The notes under the pieces were generated by a model that saw nothing but the letters and a program-made list of their open reading frames with translations, did not search any database and was not told the origin of the DNA. Below, piece by piece: positions 32,602 through 41,128 of a DNA stretch of 44,368 nt (its first letter is position 1; the number at the start of each line of letters is the position of its first letter). Made by a program: the position numbers and the translations under genes. Origin of the DNA: CAYNFT01 sp964396535 (GTDB lineage Bacteria > Chloroflexota > Dehalococcoidia > Dehalococcoidales > UBA2162); the NCBI GenBank assembly GCA_964396535.1, contig CAYNFT010000005.1, forward strand, positions 1 through 44,368, read 5' to 3'.

Positions 32602-32641
32602 TATAATTATGAATGGTAGTGCAATAAGGGAAACTACCATT
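32602..32641 (+). promoter_or_regulatory. -10 box and leader hairpin of the htpX gene
   Basis: TATAAT (32602-32607) is followed at the probable start point by AATGGTAGT-N12-ACTACCATT (32612-32620 and 32633-32641), a 9-bp stem just before the GAGGAGG ribosome site. It may be an operator or an mRNA-stabilising 5' hairpin. The -35 is poor. Confidence 0.5.
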
Positions 32642-32658
32642 AGCGAGGGAGGAATTAT

Positions 32659-33630
32659 ATGTGGCTTCAAACTAGAATGTTCTTACTGGTGGCCCTTCTC
32701 TTTGGCATCCTTTACGGAGTAATCACCGGTATCGGCACCTGGATGGGAGTCGGAGGCGTAACACCCTATATCATCCTGGCTCTCGGCTTCCTTGGCTTTC
32801 AGTACCTCATCGGTCCTTCTATAGTTGGCTGGACGATGAAGGTAAAGTGGGTGTCTGAAAAAGAGGCCCCAGAACTGCATAGAATGGTGGCTGAACTCGC
32901 CGAGGCGGCAAACCTGCCCAAGCCCAAAGTTGGTATCTCACAGCTATCCATACCCAATGCCTTTGCCTTCGGTCGAACAAAGCGTGACGGGCGAATCTGT
33001 GTTACCCAGGGCATCCTCAATCTACTGAGCAAGGATGAATTAAGGGCTGTGCTCGGGCATGAAATGGCTCACATCAAGCACCGCGACATGGCAATCATAA
33101 CCTTAATTTCGGCCATACCAATGATAATGTACTGGATCGCCTTTAGCACAATGTGGGGAGGAGCTTTCGGCGGCCGCAGGCAGGGAGCTGGATATTCTGC
33201 ACTAATCGGCCTTGGTGCCTTCCTGCTCTACTTCATCACTAACCTCCTGGTACTATACGGCTCCAGAATACGCGAATACTACGCTGACCTGGAAAGCGTC
33301 CGCCTGGGAAATATGCCACACCACCTGGCTACTGCCCTGTATAAGCTGGTATATGGAAACGCCCGTTTCAAAGGCAAAGAAGAACTAAAGCGGGTTGAGG
33401 GGGTCAGGGCTTTCTTTCTCAACGACCCCGCCCGCTCCTGGTATGAGGTTAAAGAGCTATCCCAGATTGACCAGGATATGAGTGGCACCATCGACCAGGG
33501 CGAACTTATGGACCTCCGCCAGAAGCAAATACACTTGGGCACCTCTGATAAACTAATGGAGCTTTTCACCACTCACCCTAACATGCTGAAAAGGATAAAG
33601 CACCTGTCCACTCTTACTATTAATATTTGA
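32659..33630 (+). CDS. HtpX-like M48 membrane zinc metalloprotease with EF-hand-like loop
   Basis: The zinc site is intact: HEMAH (His134, Glu135, His138) and Glu206 in EYYAD as third ligand. Four hydrophobic segments (about residues 5-28, 35-55, 145-165, 180-200) place the site at the cytoplasmic face as in HtpX, which degrades misfolded membrane proteins. After the core, residues 271-282, DQDMSGTIDQGE, fit the calcium-binding EF-hand loop, an unusual addition. TTHPNMLKRIKHL is the usual family end. A GAGGAGG ribosome site precedes the ATG. Confidence 0.9.
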   Translation: MWLQTRMFLLVALLFGILYGVITGIGTWMGVGGVTPYIILALGFLGFQYLIGPSIVGWTMKVKWVSEKEAPELHRMVAELAEAANLPKPKVGISQLSIPNAFAFGRTKRDGRICVTQGILNLLSKDELRAVLGHEMAHIKHRDMAIITLISAIPMIMYWIAFSTMWGGAFGGRRQGAGYSALIGLGAFLLYFITNLLVLYGSRIREYYADLESVRLGNMPHHLATALYKLVYGNARFKGKEELKRVEGVRAFFLNDPARSWYEVKELSQIDQDMSGTIDQGELMDLRQKQIHLGTSDKLMELFTTHPNMLKRIKHLSTLTINI

Positions 33631-33785
33631 TGCACGGTCAGTCTTTGCTTTTTGTGCATGTTCGTCGCCTTTTCCAGCCCAACACCTCAAGAAAATCATC
33701 AACAGCAATTTCACGTTTTGTTTAAACCCTATTTTGTGTTCACGTAGACATTCTAACGTTTCCGTTGTTAGCTTCTTAACAAGAC

Positions 33786-33813
33786 TTGACACTTGCACAT
33801 TCGAGACTATAAT
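33786..33813 (+). promoter_or_regulatory. Promoter of the enolase-superfamily gene
   Basis: TTGACA (33786-33791) and TATAAT (33808-33813), 16 nt apart, both exact consensus. The GGAGGTGATAA ribosome site for the GTG at 33842 follows. Confidence 0.85.
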
Positions 33814-33841
33814 GTCTGTAGTTGCTAGTTGGAGGTGATAA

Positions 33842-35059
33842 GTGAAAATAGCAGACCTGAAGATATATGTTGTGGAGATTCCCCCTCCTGGTCGTGGGGG
33901 ACGAAACTGGGTATTCGTGAAACTGATTACAGACAACGGAATTGCAGGCATCGGCGAAGCGTATGATATACCATTTGCTCCGCAAGCTATAGTGCACTTG
34001 ATTCAGACTATGGGGGAACGATTTGTAATTGATGCTGACCCGTTCAAGACAGAGAGCTTGTGGCGAAAAATCTATGCGTTCGGTTATGACCAGCATCCAG
34101 ACCTGACTAAAATGGGCGTAATTAGTGCCTTTGAAATGGCTTGCTGGGATATTATAGGTAAAGCCCTGGAACAACCTGTATATAATCTACTTGGCGGTCA
34201 GTATCACGAAAAGCTGAGAAGCTATACGTATTTGTATCCCTCTCCTGAGAACCCTGCTCAGGGGAATGTTCATACTGACCCGCAACTGGCGGGGGAGAGG
34301 GCAGCCGCGTACGTAAAAATGGGTTTCACGGCAGTAAAGTTTGACCCTATCGGACTTCCAACCAGCCATGCCCCTCTACAGCTTTCCGTAGAAACACTTG
34401 AGAGTGCGGAGGCTGTGGTAAAGAGTGTACGTGAGGCGGTTGGTGATAAGTGCGATATACTTGTTGGTACCCATGGGCAGATGACCACGTCCAGTGCTAT
34501 CAGGTTAGCCCGAAGGCTGGAAAAGTATGACCCATTGTGGTTTGAAGAACCAGTTCCTCCGGAGAATAGAGAAGAGATGGCTAGAGTAGCACACCACACG
34601 AGCATCCCTATTGCCACCGGTGAGAGGTTATCCACAAAATATGAGTTTTCGGAGTTGCTGCAAAAGCAAGCTGCCTCTATTTTGCAGTTTGCTCTTGGAC
34701 GTGTAGGTGGTATTTTGGAGGCCAAGAAGATTGCTGGTATGGCTGAGGCGCATTATGCGCAGATAGCTCCGCATCTTTATGCTGGTCCTGTAGAAGCTAT
34801 AGCCAATATCCAGATTGATACCTGCAGTCCTAACTTCTTGATTCAAGAGAGCATAGAGACATGGGGTGGTTTCCATGCTGAGATTCTGAAGGAGCCCATC
34901 CGGTGGGAGGAAGGGTATATCATACCTCCTACAAAGCCGGGACTGGGTATAGAACTTAATGAAGAAGTACTTAATCAACATCCATATCAGGGGACTGAAA
35001 CTGGTATCGGCGTGCGTGATGATTTACCCTATATAAGAAAAGTACTGCGGCCTATGTAA
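33842..35059 (+). CDS. Mandelate racemase/muconate lactonizing (enolase-superfamily) enzyme
   Basis: A 405-residue enolase-superfamily enzyme, closest in motif layout to the galactonate-dehydratase-like group: GFTAVKFDPIG, HGQMTTSSAIRLARRLE, FEEPVPPEN, IATGERLSTKYEF and the late IAPHLYAGPVEA. Such enzymes abstract a proton next to a carboxylate, with Mg2+. The first metal-ligand position, usually Asp before the HG, is Gly/Thr here (VGTHGQ), which may be normal for this subgroup. The GTG start has a perfect ribosome site and promoter. It is convergent with grdB. The substrate is unknown; an acid sugar or a hydroxyacid is possible. Confidence 0.85.
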   Translation: MKIADLKIYVVEIPPPGRGGRNWVFVKLITDNGIAGIGEAYDIPFAPQAIVHLIQTMGERFVIDADPFKTESLWRKIYAFGYDQHPDLTKMGVISAFEMACWDIIGKALEQPVYNLLGGQYHEKLRSYTYLYPSPENPAQGNVHTDPQLAGERAAAYVKMGFTAVKFDPIGLPTSHAPLQLSVETLESAEAVVKSVREAVGDKCDILVGTHGQMTTSSAIRLARRLEKYDPLWFEEPVPPENREEMARVAHHTSIPIATGERLSTKYEFSELLQKQAASILQFALGRVGGILEAKKIAGMAEAHYAQIAPHLYAGPVEAIANIQIDTCSPNFLIQESIETWGGFHAEILKEPIRWEEGYIIPPTKPGLGIELNEEVLNQHPYQGTETGIGVRDDLPYIRKVLRPM

Positions 35060-35203
35060 GGGATGGATAATTAATAATTAACCCATCTTAGGGTTTCATC
35101 CTCGGCGTATCAATGAACACACAGGTGCTGTTTCTAAGGTTCTCTTTAGCGGATGTGTGCCTCAGGTCTTACTCCAGCCACGAGTCGCAGGCATGCATCA
35201 TGC

Positions 35204-36517
35204 TCAATCGAATACGGTTTGGCTCTCTACTTCCGTCTGCAAAGCTTGCAGTGCTTTTCTAACCAGGTTGAGTCGAAGTTCTCTCTCCTCATCACTGGGC
35301 AATCTAGGATCGCCCAGAGGGTGCGGAATAGCTATGGCTGGAACGATACGATTAGCCCCAACCGTTAAAGAGATTGGTACTATCGTAGCCACATGCGCTA
35401 CCGGCAAGCCTACTCTGTCTATCTCCTTTGCCATCGTTGCTCCACAACGCGTATCCGTCCCTCAGGTAGAGGTAAGAATCACACCTCCAACGTCAGTCGC
35501 CTTCAGCCTTTCAGCAATATCCCTACCAAACTTTTGAGCGTTAGCAACTGAGGTAGCATTACCTACAGTGATATAGTAGAGGTCATGCAATCGGCCAATG
35601 GTGCCACTCTTTTCCAGGATACGCATAGCATCCAATGGCAAAACTCTATCTGGATCCTCGTTGGCGTAGGTTGGGTCGTAGCCACCATGGCATGTCTGGT
35701 ATGCATCTGCGGTTAAGTCATCTATTCCAGCGATATTATACTCGGCAAACTTGGAAGCGCTGGCTGCCTCTATCCGGTCCGGGTTGCCTAGCGGTACTAT
35801 CCCTCCTGAGGTCACCAGGGCTATCGTGGTTGAAGCCAAATCCTTGATCGCCGGGCTGGGAGGAATCCGTTCGAAGGTAGGCATTAGGTACTCGGTCTGA
35901 AATGGTTCTCCCTTTAGCTTGGAGAGGAGCATGTCTACTGCTCTCTCCGCGCCAGTCTGGTCGACAAACTGGTTAACCCTGATGCCACGAGGGAAGTAAC
36001 CCTCCTCTTCTGGCGTACCGACCGTCTGTCCGAGACCCAGTTTTCGCACTAAAGCTGCCATCTTCGGAATGGCATCTTTCATACCGAGAACTGAGCCAGC
36101 GGTGGGGATAATATAGGCATCTTTACGATATATATCCAGCGCCGGGTTCTCCTGGTACATTGCCGTGACTACCGGGATGCCCAATTTCTCTCTTACCGCC
36201 GAACACGAGTCTGCACAAGCAATGCCGTATCTACCAGCCGCGAATGCCGGTCCGGCTACAAATACGTCGGGTGTATAAGACGAAACGTACTCTACCACCT
36301 GGGCCCTTGCCGTCTCTATGTTCTCAGCAAAATAATTATCGCCGCAGAACACCGTAGCCACTATTTCCCCCTCTTCTCCCAATACTTGCTGTAGCGGTAT
36401 GCCAGGACCAACAGCGCCCTCCTTAATCAGGGGAGGAGTATTGGCTTTCTCCTCGCCTCCTATTTGTGCAAAGAACTGATTCAGGTAATGAACTATTCTA
36501 TACTTTCCCCTTGCCAT
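35204..36517 (-). CDS. grdB: Glycine reductase component B, selenoprotein subunit
   Basis: Read through one in-frame UGA (35464-35462), the gene gives 437 residues, the normal GrdB length. The N-terminal YRIVHYLNQFFAQIGGEE, YANEDPDRVLPLDAM and VGNATSVANAQKFGRDIAE are GrdB signatures. The residues around the UGA read ILTSTUGTDTRCGATM, close to the family's active-site motif, with Cys five residues after Sec (UGTDTRC). The following VVPISLTVGANRIVP-type segment and PHPLGDP continue the family. GrdB binds the amino acid substrate and, with the GrdE pyruvoyl group, passes a carboxymethyl group to GrdA. GrdF (sarcosine) and GrdH (betaine) are homologues; the riboswitch favours glycine. Confidence 0.93.
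35435..35464 (-). promoter_or_regulatory. UGA selenocysteine codon and SECIS-like hairpin, grdB
   Basis: The UGA is at 35464-35462. After 12 nt, CGTTG-TGGAG-CAACG (35449-35435) forms a 5-bp stem with a G in the first two loop bases, the bacterial SECIS pattern at suitable distance. Confidence 0.7.
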
Positions 36518-36546
36518 TTAGCTTTCCTCCTTTCCTAGGAGCCTTC

Positions 36547-37818
36547 CTAGTAGCCTCGAGCGGTCAAGTTGCCAAGGCCTAATTGGCAAGTAGAGCCCAT
36601 GATTGTCTGTATCTCAACGTTTAGCCCCCCACCGGAAGTCAGGGAGCCAACAAACCCTCCGGCAATGACCTCTGCGGATTTCAGCTCCCCAATAACTCGT
36701 TTCAGGGGAGGAAGGGTTATCACTTCATTGGCATTGCCGACGCTAACCACCGCATCGGCATTGGGCACTGCATCTGCCAAAGACTGAGAAGCTCCATCTC
36801 TTCCAGCATATTCATCAGTGATTAGCACAGTCTTTATCCCGTACTCTTCTATTTTCTTACACAGCATCATAAGGTCGGTATCCGGGTTGCCAAAACCTTC
36901 TTCGGTAATGATTGCCCCCTCAGCAGCGATAAGTTTCACCAGTTTGCTGGCATAGTCTGAAGCCCTCTCTTTGTCTGCCAAGGTAACATTCAAGTTAGTG
37001 GTGATAATCCCAACGAAGTTCAAATCCCTGCCGTGTCTCCTATAGAGCTCCTTGATTACTGGATTGTTCAGGTGATGATAGGTAGTATGCTTATCACAGG
37101 CAGAGACACAGTTGCCGCTCACTATAGCTCCATCCATTACTTCGTTAGGATGAATCAAAGTCGGCAGGGGCCTTTTTGCATCAGTACCGTAGAGATAGGT
37201 ATCATGCAGCAAACCCTCTGACAATAGTGTGTAGACATAGGCAACTCTGGGTAGTGTGGCATCACTCACCGGGCTCAATTCATAGGTCTCTACCTCATCA
37301 GGGTCAACTTCCTTACCCGCTTTGCCCAAATAAACCGCAGCTCTCAGCCCCGCAAAGCGAACTGCTTCTTCATGAGCCTGTTTAGGCAGCCCCTCGACGG
37401 GCTGCAAAACCAGTGCCACATTATTGGTTTGAGAAAACGGTGAGTACTGGGCCGCGGGGCCAGCCATATCTATTATCCCTTCCTGAAAGCCTATAATACG
37501 GCCTACGGATACTACCGCTGCTCCTTTGAGGACATTGGTCCTCCCTGAGCCTACCGTCCCCATTTTACCCACCATTCCAGGGAAAAGCTCGCCTGACCCA
37601 TTTACTTTGACTCTAGGCTCAATCACGTCTTTTACCGGGATTATCCTCACTTCCTCTCCCGGCCTCGCCAACTCGACATCTGCTTCAGATAACCTCTCGT
37701 CTTGCAGAGCCAGTGCAATCAGTTCATCTTTATTCACGTAGAGTGTGCCGTTCTTAACCATAGTCTCCCGACCAAACTGCACGTCACTGACTCTGATTAT
37801 TCCTAACTCCAAGCGCAT
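36547..37818 (-). CDS. grdE: Glycine reductase component B, pyruvoyl-precursor subunit
   Basis: The 423-residue GrdE proprotein is cleaved at an Asn-Cys bond, the Cys becoming a pyruvoyl cofactor that forms a Schiff base with the substrate amine. The site is visible as Asn236-Cys237 in IVSGNCVSACDKHTTYHHLN. Other family segments are RLELGIIRVSDVQFG at the start and TTNLNVTLADKERASDYASK. GGAGG lies 6 nt before the ATG. It lies between grdA and grdB, 29 nt from the latter. With GrdB it forms component B. GrdG/GrdI are paralogues for sarcosine/betaine and cannot be excluded from the protein alone. Confidence 0.93.
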   Translation of the reverse strand: MRLELGIIRVSDVQFGRETMVKNGTLYVNKDELIALALQDERLSEADVELARPGEEVRIIPVKDVIEPRVKVNGSGELFPGMVGKMGTVGSGRTNVLKGAAVVSVGRIIGFQEGIIDMAGPAAQYSPFSQTNNVALVLQPVEGLPKQAHEEAVRFAGLRAAVYLGKAGKEVDPDEVETYELSPVSDATLPRVAYVYTLLSEGLLHDTYLYGTDAKRPLPTLIHPNEVMDGAIVSGNCVSACDKHTTYHHLNNPVIKELYRRHGRDLNFVGIITTNLNVTLADKERASDYASKLVKLIAAEGAIITEEGFGNPDTDLMMLCKKIEEYGIKTVLITDEYAGRDGASQSLADAVPNADAVVSVGNANEVITLPPLKRVIGELKSAEVIAGGFVGSLTSGGGLNVEIQTIMGSTCQLGLGNLTARGY

Positions 37819-37878
37819 AATACACCTCCATAGCCGCAGGGTTCAGTCCTGGTCCCTGGCTTATTGGCTAATAGTAGC

Positions 37879-38340
37879 TTAGCTGCTTGCCTCTCGCATT
37901 CTCTCCAGCACATTACTAATCTTCTCCACATCCAAGGCTATTTCCATAAGCTCCAGGTGTTCCCGATGAAGTTCTGGGGAAACCTGTGTTTTTATTACCG
38001 GCTCCATGATGTGGTAGACGGGCAACCCGAGAGCTACGCCAGCAAGTGGTCCTGCCCAGCTTGGGTCTCCGCTGGTGACAGTCTCAGCGTACAGTTCAGC
38101 ACTATCGGCATCAGGAGCACCAAGAACTACAATTACATCATCTCTGCCATTCTGCTCGATAAACTTTTTAATATTCTCTTGGCCATCCAGGTCAAAGGCA
38201 CCTGCCGATGTTCAGACAAAGCACTGAGTTTGCACTATCACTGGTTCAGCGCCAGCACTCCTGATACATGCTTCAATCGCCGGGCCCTGCACTCCGTCCC
38301 GCTCGCCAATGATGATTACCTTTTTCCCTTTCAAATCCAT
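37879..38340 (-). CDS. grdA: Glycine reductase selenoprotein A
   Basis: No ordinary ORF exists here because codon 43 is UGA (38214-38212). Read as selenocysteine, the gene encodes 153 residues: MDLKGKKVIIIGERDGVQGP, then TQCFVU with the CxxU redox pair (Cys40, Sec43), SAGAFDLDGQENI, VIVVLGAPDADSAELYAETV and SGDPSWAGPLAGVALGLPVY. These are the GrdA family features and length. GrdA carries the carboxymethyl-selenoether from component B to component C. GGGAGG precedes the ATG. It lies between grdC and grdE, about 60 nt from each. Confidence 0.95.
38188..38214 (-). promoter_or_regulatory. UGA selenocysteine codon and SECIS-like hairpin, grdA
   Basis: UGA at 38214-38212. Seven bases later CAGGT-GCCTTTG-ACCTG (38204-38188) gives a 5-bp stem whose 7-nt loop begins with G. 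The loop starts 13 nt after UGA, slightly closer than typical. Confidence 0.6.
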
Positions 38341-38400
38341 CTTTATATCCTCCCTGTTTCTTCTAATTGCCGCCTGCTCCCTAATCCCATCTATCTAGCT

Positions 38401-39864
38401 TCATTTATTCCCATCATTTCTCTCCAGGAGGAAAGATAAGCCGTCAGACAGCTGGGTCATGCGTCCCAGAAACAGGCTTCCCTTGGCTAAAAACATGGTG
38501 TTCTTCATCTCGCCGGCTATCATCTTCCTTACCGAGTGTCCCAACACAGGCACAGCAGAGGCTATGTGCCCCTGAGTGGGGGAAAAGCCGAGCATGCCGT
38601 GAACCTCAACAAAACGGTCAAGCTCATCCTTCTGGATTTCTTTGCGTAACACAGCAAAGCTGCCAATCATACGATAATTTGTCCTGGGCACGTCGCCACT
38701 CCCTTGTGGCACTGTCAACTCAGGGTTGTGCATCTCGGTGGCATACTTGTCTATTTGAGAGAGCTTCAACCCGAGACGGTCTAACGGTTCTATTACTAAT
38801 TTACTAAGGATAGCCTGCTGAGCTGAACCCGAGCTGATTTCGTGCTTGCCGATTGAATCCAGACGGATTACAGGGCTCTTGCCATCGTCCCTACCTACCC
38901 AGATAGCTATCGCAGCAAGAACGTCTTCTAGAATAGGCATATCGTGCCGGAGATGACCCTGAAACTTCATCCCTAGTTTGGCAAAGGAACCGCCACCCAC
39001 TACTGCTATATTGCTGAAAACCTCAGAAGAAACCAGACTTGCGGCTATTACTATGGCGTGGACTGGTGCACAACAGAATGCCTTGATATCAGAGCCGCCC
39101 GCGGCACCGCATCTACAGAGTTCACCAATAGCCTTGGCCATGTTACCTCCCCCTCGATTGTAGCGGTCACCTACCGCCTCCTCGCCACACCCCAGCAAAT
39201 AATTAACCTCTTCTGCTGCCTCCGTTTTGTCAAGCAGATGCCGCAGAGCCAGAACACCTGATGCCCTGGCCGTCAGATTCTCTATCAGTATCTCAGGAGT
39301 AAGGTTAGGGTCTTCCTCGTGTCCTCTCAGCACACAGCCTACCAACCGCTCGCCCTGAACGTAGATGGGCATAGCTCCCTCTTCGTGCAGTAGCTTCTCA
39401 ATTTGCTCCAACGAAGTACCCTTACCCAGTTTTTGAAGGTCTTCATCAGTAAACAGAGGATGCTCCTTTAGTCTCAAGGAAACCTCGTGGAGAAAGTCAT
39501 CTTCTATCAGGAGGAGCTGAAATTCATCGCATATCTTCATCATGCCATAGAACTCTTCTTCAGGCATGATTTCGCCGAAGGGGCCCCACCGAGAGCTATT
39601 TTGAACGGGATTCTCATAGAAAGGAGACGGAATATGCAGCAGGTCGTCAGGGTCAAGATTGCCGATGAAAACCTGATTAGGCGGGTAAGCAACAGCCTGG
39701 TTGAAGGATTCCAGGTGACCTATGATTTTCGGTAGCAAAGAGGGGTCTTTTGCTAGTTCTCGATGAGGTTTTGAGCCATGACGAACCATACTAGGCACAT
39801 GAGCCAGAAAATAGGATACCCCCTTCACTACCGGTCTAACCCTTTGATTTGATGAACCGTTCAT
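38401..39864 (-). CDS. grdC: Glycine reductase component C, beta subunit
   Basis: GrdC resembles FabH-type ketoacyl synthases and, with GrdD, turns the carboxymethyl group on GrdA into an acetyl-thioester and then acetyl phosphate. Family features are VVKGVSYFLAHVPSMVRHGS near the N-terminus, DPDDLLHIPSPF, GSDIKAFCCAPVHAIVIAAS with the likely reactive Cys, and LGFSPTQGHIASAVP. I prefer the ATG at 39864, with GGAG 9 nt upstream; a GTG at 39894, overlapping the previous stop (TAGTG), is also possible and gives 497 residues. grdD, normally next to it, is absent, so the partner must be encoded elsewhere or be replaced. Confidence 0.9.
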   Translation of the reverse strand: MNGSSNQRVRPVVKGVSYFLAHVPSMVRHGSKPHRELAKDPSLLPKIIGHLESFNQAVAYPPNQVFIGNLDPDDLLHIPSPFYENPVQNSSRWGPFGEIMPEEEFYGMMKICDEFQLLLIEDDFLHEVSLRLKEHPLFTDEDLQKLGKGTSLEQIEKLLHEEGAMPIYVQGERLVGCVLRGHEEDPNLTPEILIENLTARASGVLALRHLLDKTEAAEEVNYLLGCGEEAVGDRYNRGGGNMAKAIGELCRCGAAGGSDIKAFCCAPVHAIVIAASLVSSEVFSNIAVVGGGSFAKLGMKFQGHLRHDMPILEDVLAAIAIWVGRDDGKSPVIRLDSIGKHEISSGSAQQAILSKLVIEPLDRLGLKLSQIDKYATEMHNPELTVPQGSGDVPRTNYRMIGSFAVLRKEIQKDELDRFVEVHGMLGFSPTQGHIASAVPVLGHSVRKMIAGEMKNTMFLAKGSLFLGRMTQLSDGLSFLLERNDGNK

Positions 39865-39893
39865 TACAAACATCTCCATGCCAACGTTAATCA

Positions 39894-40838
39894 CTAGTAT
39901 TTCAACTCTATAAACCTGCCGGCCGAAAGCGCTGCCGTTACCCCATCTCCCACGGCTGCAGCTATTTGCCGGGACGAAGCGTGTCTTATATCACCAGCCG
40001 CAAAGATACCCGGGACAGATGTTTCAAGCTCCTCATTTACCAGCACAAGTCCTTCTTTATCCAGAGATAATAAATCTTTCAAATATCCCGTATTGGCCTC
40101 AAGCCCAATTCGGATCAAAACTGCGCCGACCTGTAAAAGGGTCATTTCATTGGTTGACAGATTAATAATCTCTAGGCCATTAACGTGGTCCTCACCAGTT
40201 ATCCGTTCAATCTTGGTTCCAGTGCGCACGACAATTTTTGGCTCAGCTAAGGCCCTCTCTTGAAGAATCTTACTTGCAGTCAAATTCGGCATTTGCTCAA
40301 TCACAGTAATCTCAGATGCAAGCCGATTGAGATATAGTGCTTCGGTAAGCCCTGCGTCGCCCCCACCAGCCACCGCTACCGCACGCTCGGCAAACTGGGG
40401 TGCATCACATACTCCACAGTAGCTCACACCCTTCTGGGTAAATTCGCTCTCCCCGGGGATACCCAGCTTTTTGGGATGGCAGCCACCGGCTATTATGACT
40501 GCCTTAGCCAGATAGCTAGCTGGACCCTCTCTGATTATCCTTGCCTGAACTACCTTATCGGCACCTTGCAGCTCTATTCCCTCCACCTCAGCCAGCTTGA
40601 ATTCTAGTCCATATTTCACAGCGTGCTTCATCATTTGCAGACCTAACTTGGAACCTGAAATACCATCGGGAAACCCGGGGTAGTTTTCCACCTGCTCATA
40701 ACCCCTTATAGGACCACCAGCGGCTTCATTCCCCAAAAGTAGCGTCTTAAGCCTGGCACGCCCGGTATATATCGCTGCTGCCAATCCAGCGGGACCACAG
40801 CCAACGATTATCACATCATAATCTGCATCTGTTTCCAC
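39894..40838 (-). CDS. Thioredoxin-reductase-like flavoprotein of the grd operon
   Basis: It starts at the GTG 40838 (VETDADYDVIIVG), with AAGGAG 9 nt upstream. The longer frame to 40919 would translate the riboswitch terminator. FAD motifs are GCGPAGLAAAIYTGRA and GIFAAGDIRH; the disulfide is CGVC in YCGVCDAPQF (family usual CATCDG). The nucleotide-binding loop GGGDAGLTEALYL is present, but the following ITVIEQMPNLTASK lacks the HRRxxxR that holds NADPH phosphate, suggesting another donor. It should pass electrons to the oxidised GrdA, normally through thioredoxin, but no thioredoxin gene is here. Its stop overlaps the possible grdC GTG. Confidence 0.88.
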   Translation of the reverse strand: METDADYDVIIVGCGPAGLAAAIYTGRARLKTLLLGNEAAGGPIRGYEQVENYPGFPDGISGSKLGLQMMKHAVKYGLEFKLAEVEGIELQGADKVVQARIIREGPASYLAKAVIIAGGCHPKKLGIPGESEFTQKGVSYCGVCDAPQFAERAVAVAGGGDAGLTEALYLNRLASEITVIEQMPNLTASKILQERALAEPKIVVRTGTKIERITGEDHVNGLEIINLSTNEMTLLQVGAVLIRIGLEANTGYLKDLLSLDKEGLVLVNEELETSVPGIFAAGDIRHASSRQIAAAVGDGVTAALSAGRFIELKY

Positions 40839-40898
40839 GTTACCCTTCTCCTTCCCGGTGCTAAACTTTACCCAACAGGTGTCAGCCCCTAAAACAAG

Positions 40899-40929
40899 CA
40901 GGGGTAAGTTGCAAAGCAACTTACCCCTG
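40899..40929 (-). terminator. Riboswitch expression platform (intrinsic terminator)
   Basis: CAGGGGTAAGTTGC-TTT-GCAACTTACCCCTG is a perfect 14-bp stem with a T-rich tail CTTGTTTTAG on the minus strand, directly after the second aptamer and about 60 nt before the flavoprotein start. Glycine binding would prevent it from forming (inference). Confidence 0.8.
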
Positions 40930-41103
40930 TCCTTTTGCCTGAGAGATTACCACCCATTGATGGTGGATTGCCCCTTCGGCGACCTAACCAAGAGGTCTCT
41001 CCAGAGGTTATGTCTACGCTAATCCTTCTGCCTGAGAGATTCCAGACCCGAAACTAACATTCAGTCCCTTGCCCCTTCGGCTCCCCATAAGGGGTCTCTC
41101 TTA
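40930..41103 (-). ncRNA. Tandem glycine riboswitch
   Basis: Two consecutive glycine aptamers on the minus strand, each with the conserved GAGAGACC start, CCGAAGGGGCAA core and ATCTCTCAGGCAAAAGGA-type end (GCAGAAGGA in the first). The first aptamer is about 41103-41024 and the second about 41000-40930. This class is known upstream of glycine cleavage and transport genes as an on-switch. Here it leads the glycine reductase operon, which makes glycine the likely substrate. Confidence 0.95.
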
Positions 41104-41128
41104 GCGCAAACTACCTACCTTCTGTTCT

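Noticed and set aside
35153..35537. Plus-strand ORFs downstream of the enolase-superfamily gene
   Set aside because: They run antisense to the C-terminal part of grdB, which has clear family matches.
35462..36517. grdB as a gene broken by a stop codon (pseudogene)
   Set aside because: The UGA falls exactly where the family has selenocysteine, the frame continues to a full-length protein, and a SECIS-like hairpin follows.
37864..38439. 191-codon plus-strand ORF
   Set aside because: It is the antisense of the selenoprotein gene grdA. It has no ribosome site or family resemblance, whereas the opposite strand reads as a complete GrdA.
40839..40919. 27-residue N-terminal extension of the flavoprotein
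   Set aside because: It would translate the terminator hairpin of the riboswitch. The GTG at 40838 has a good ribosome site and begins at the conserved FAD-binding region.
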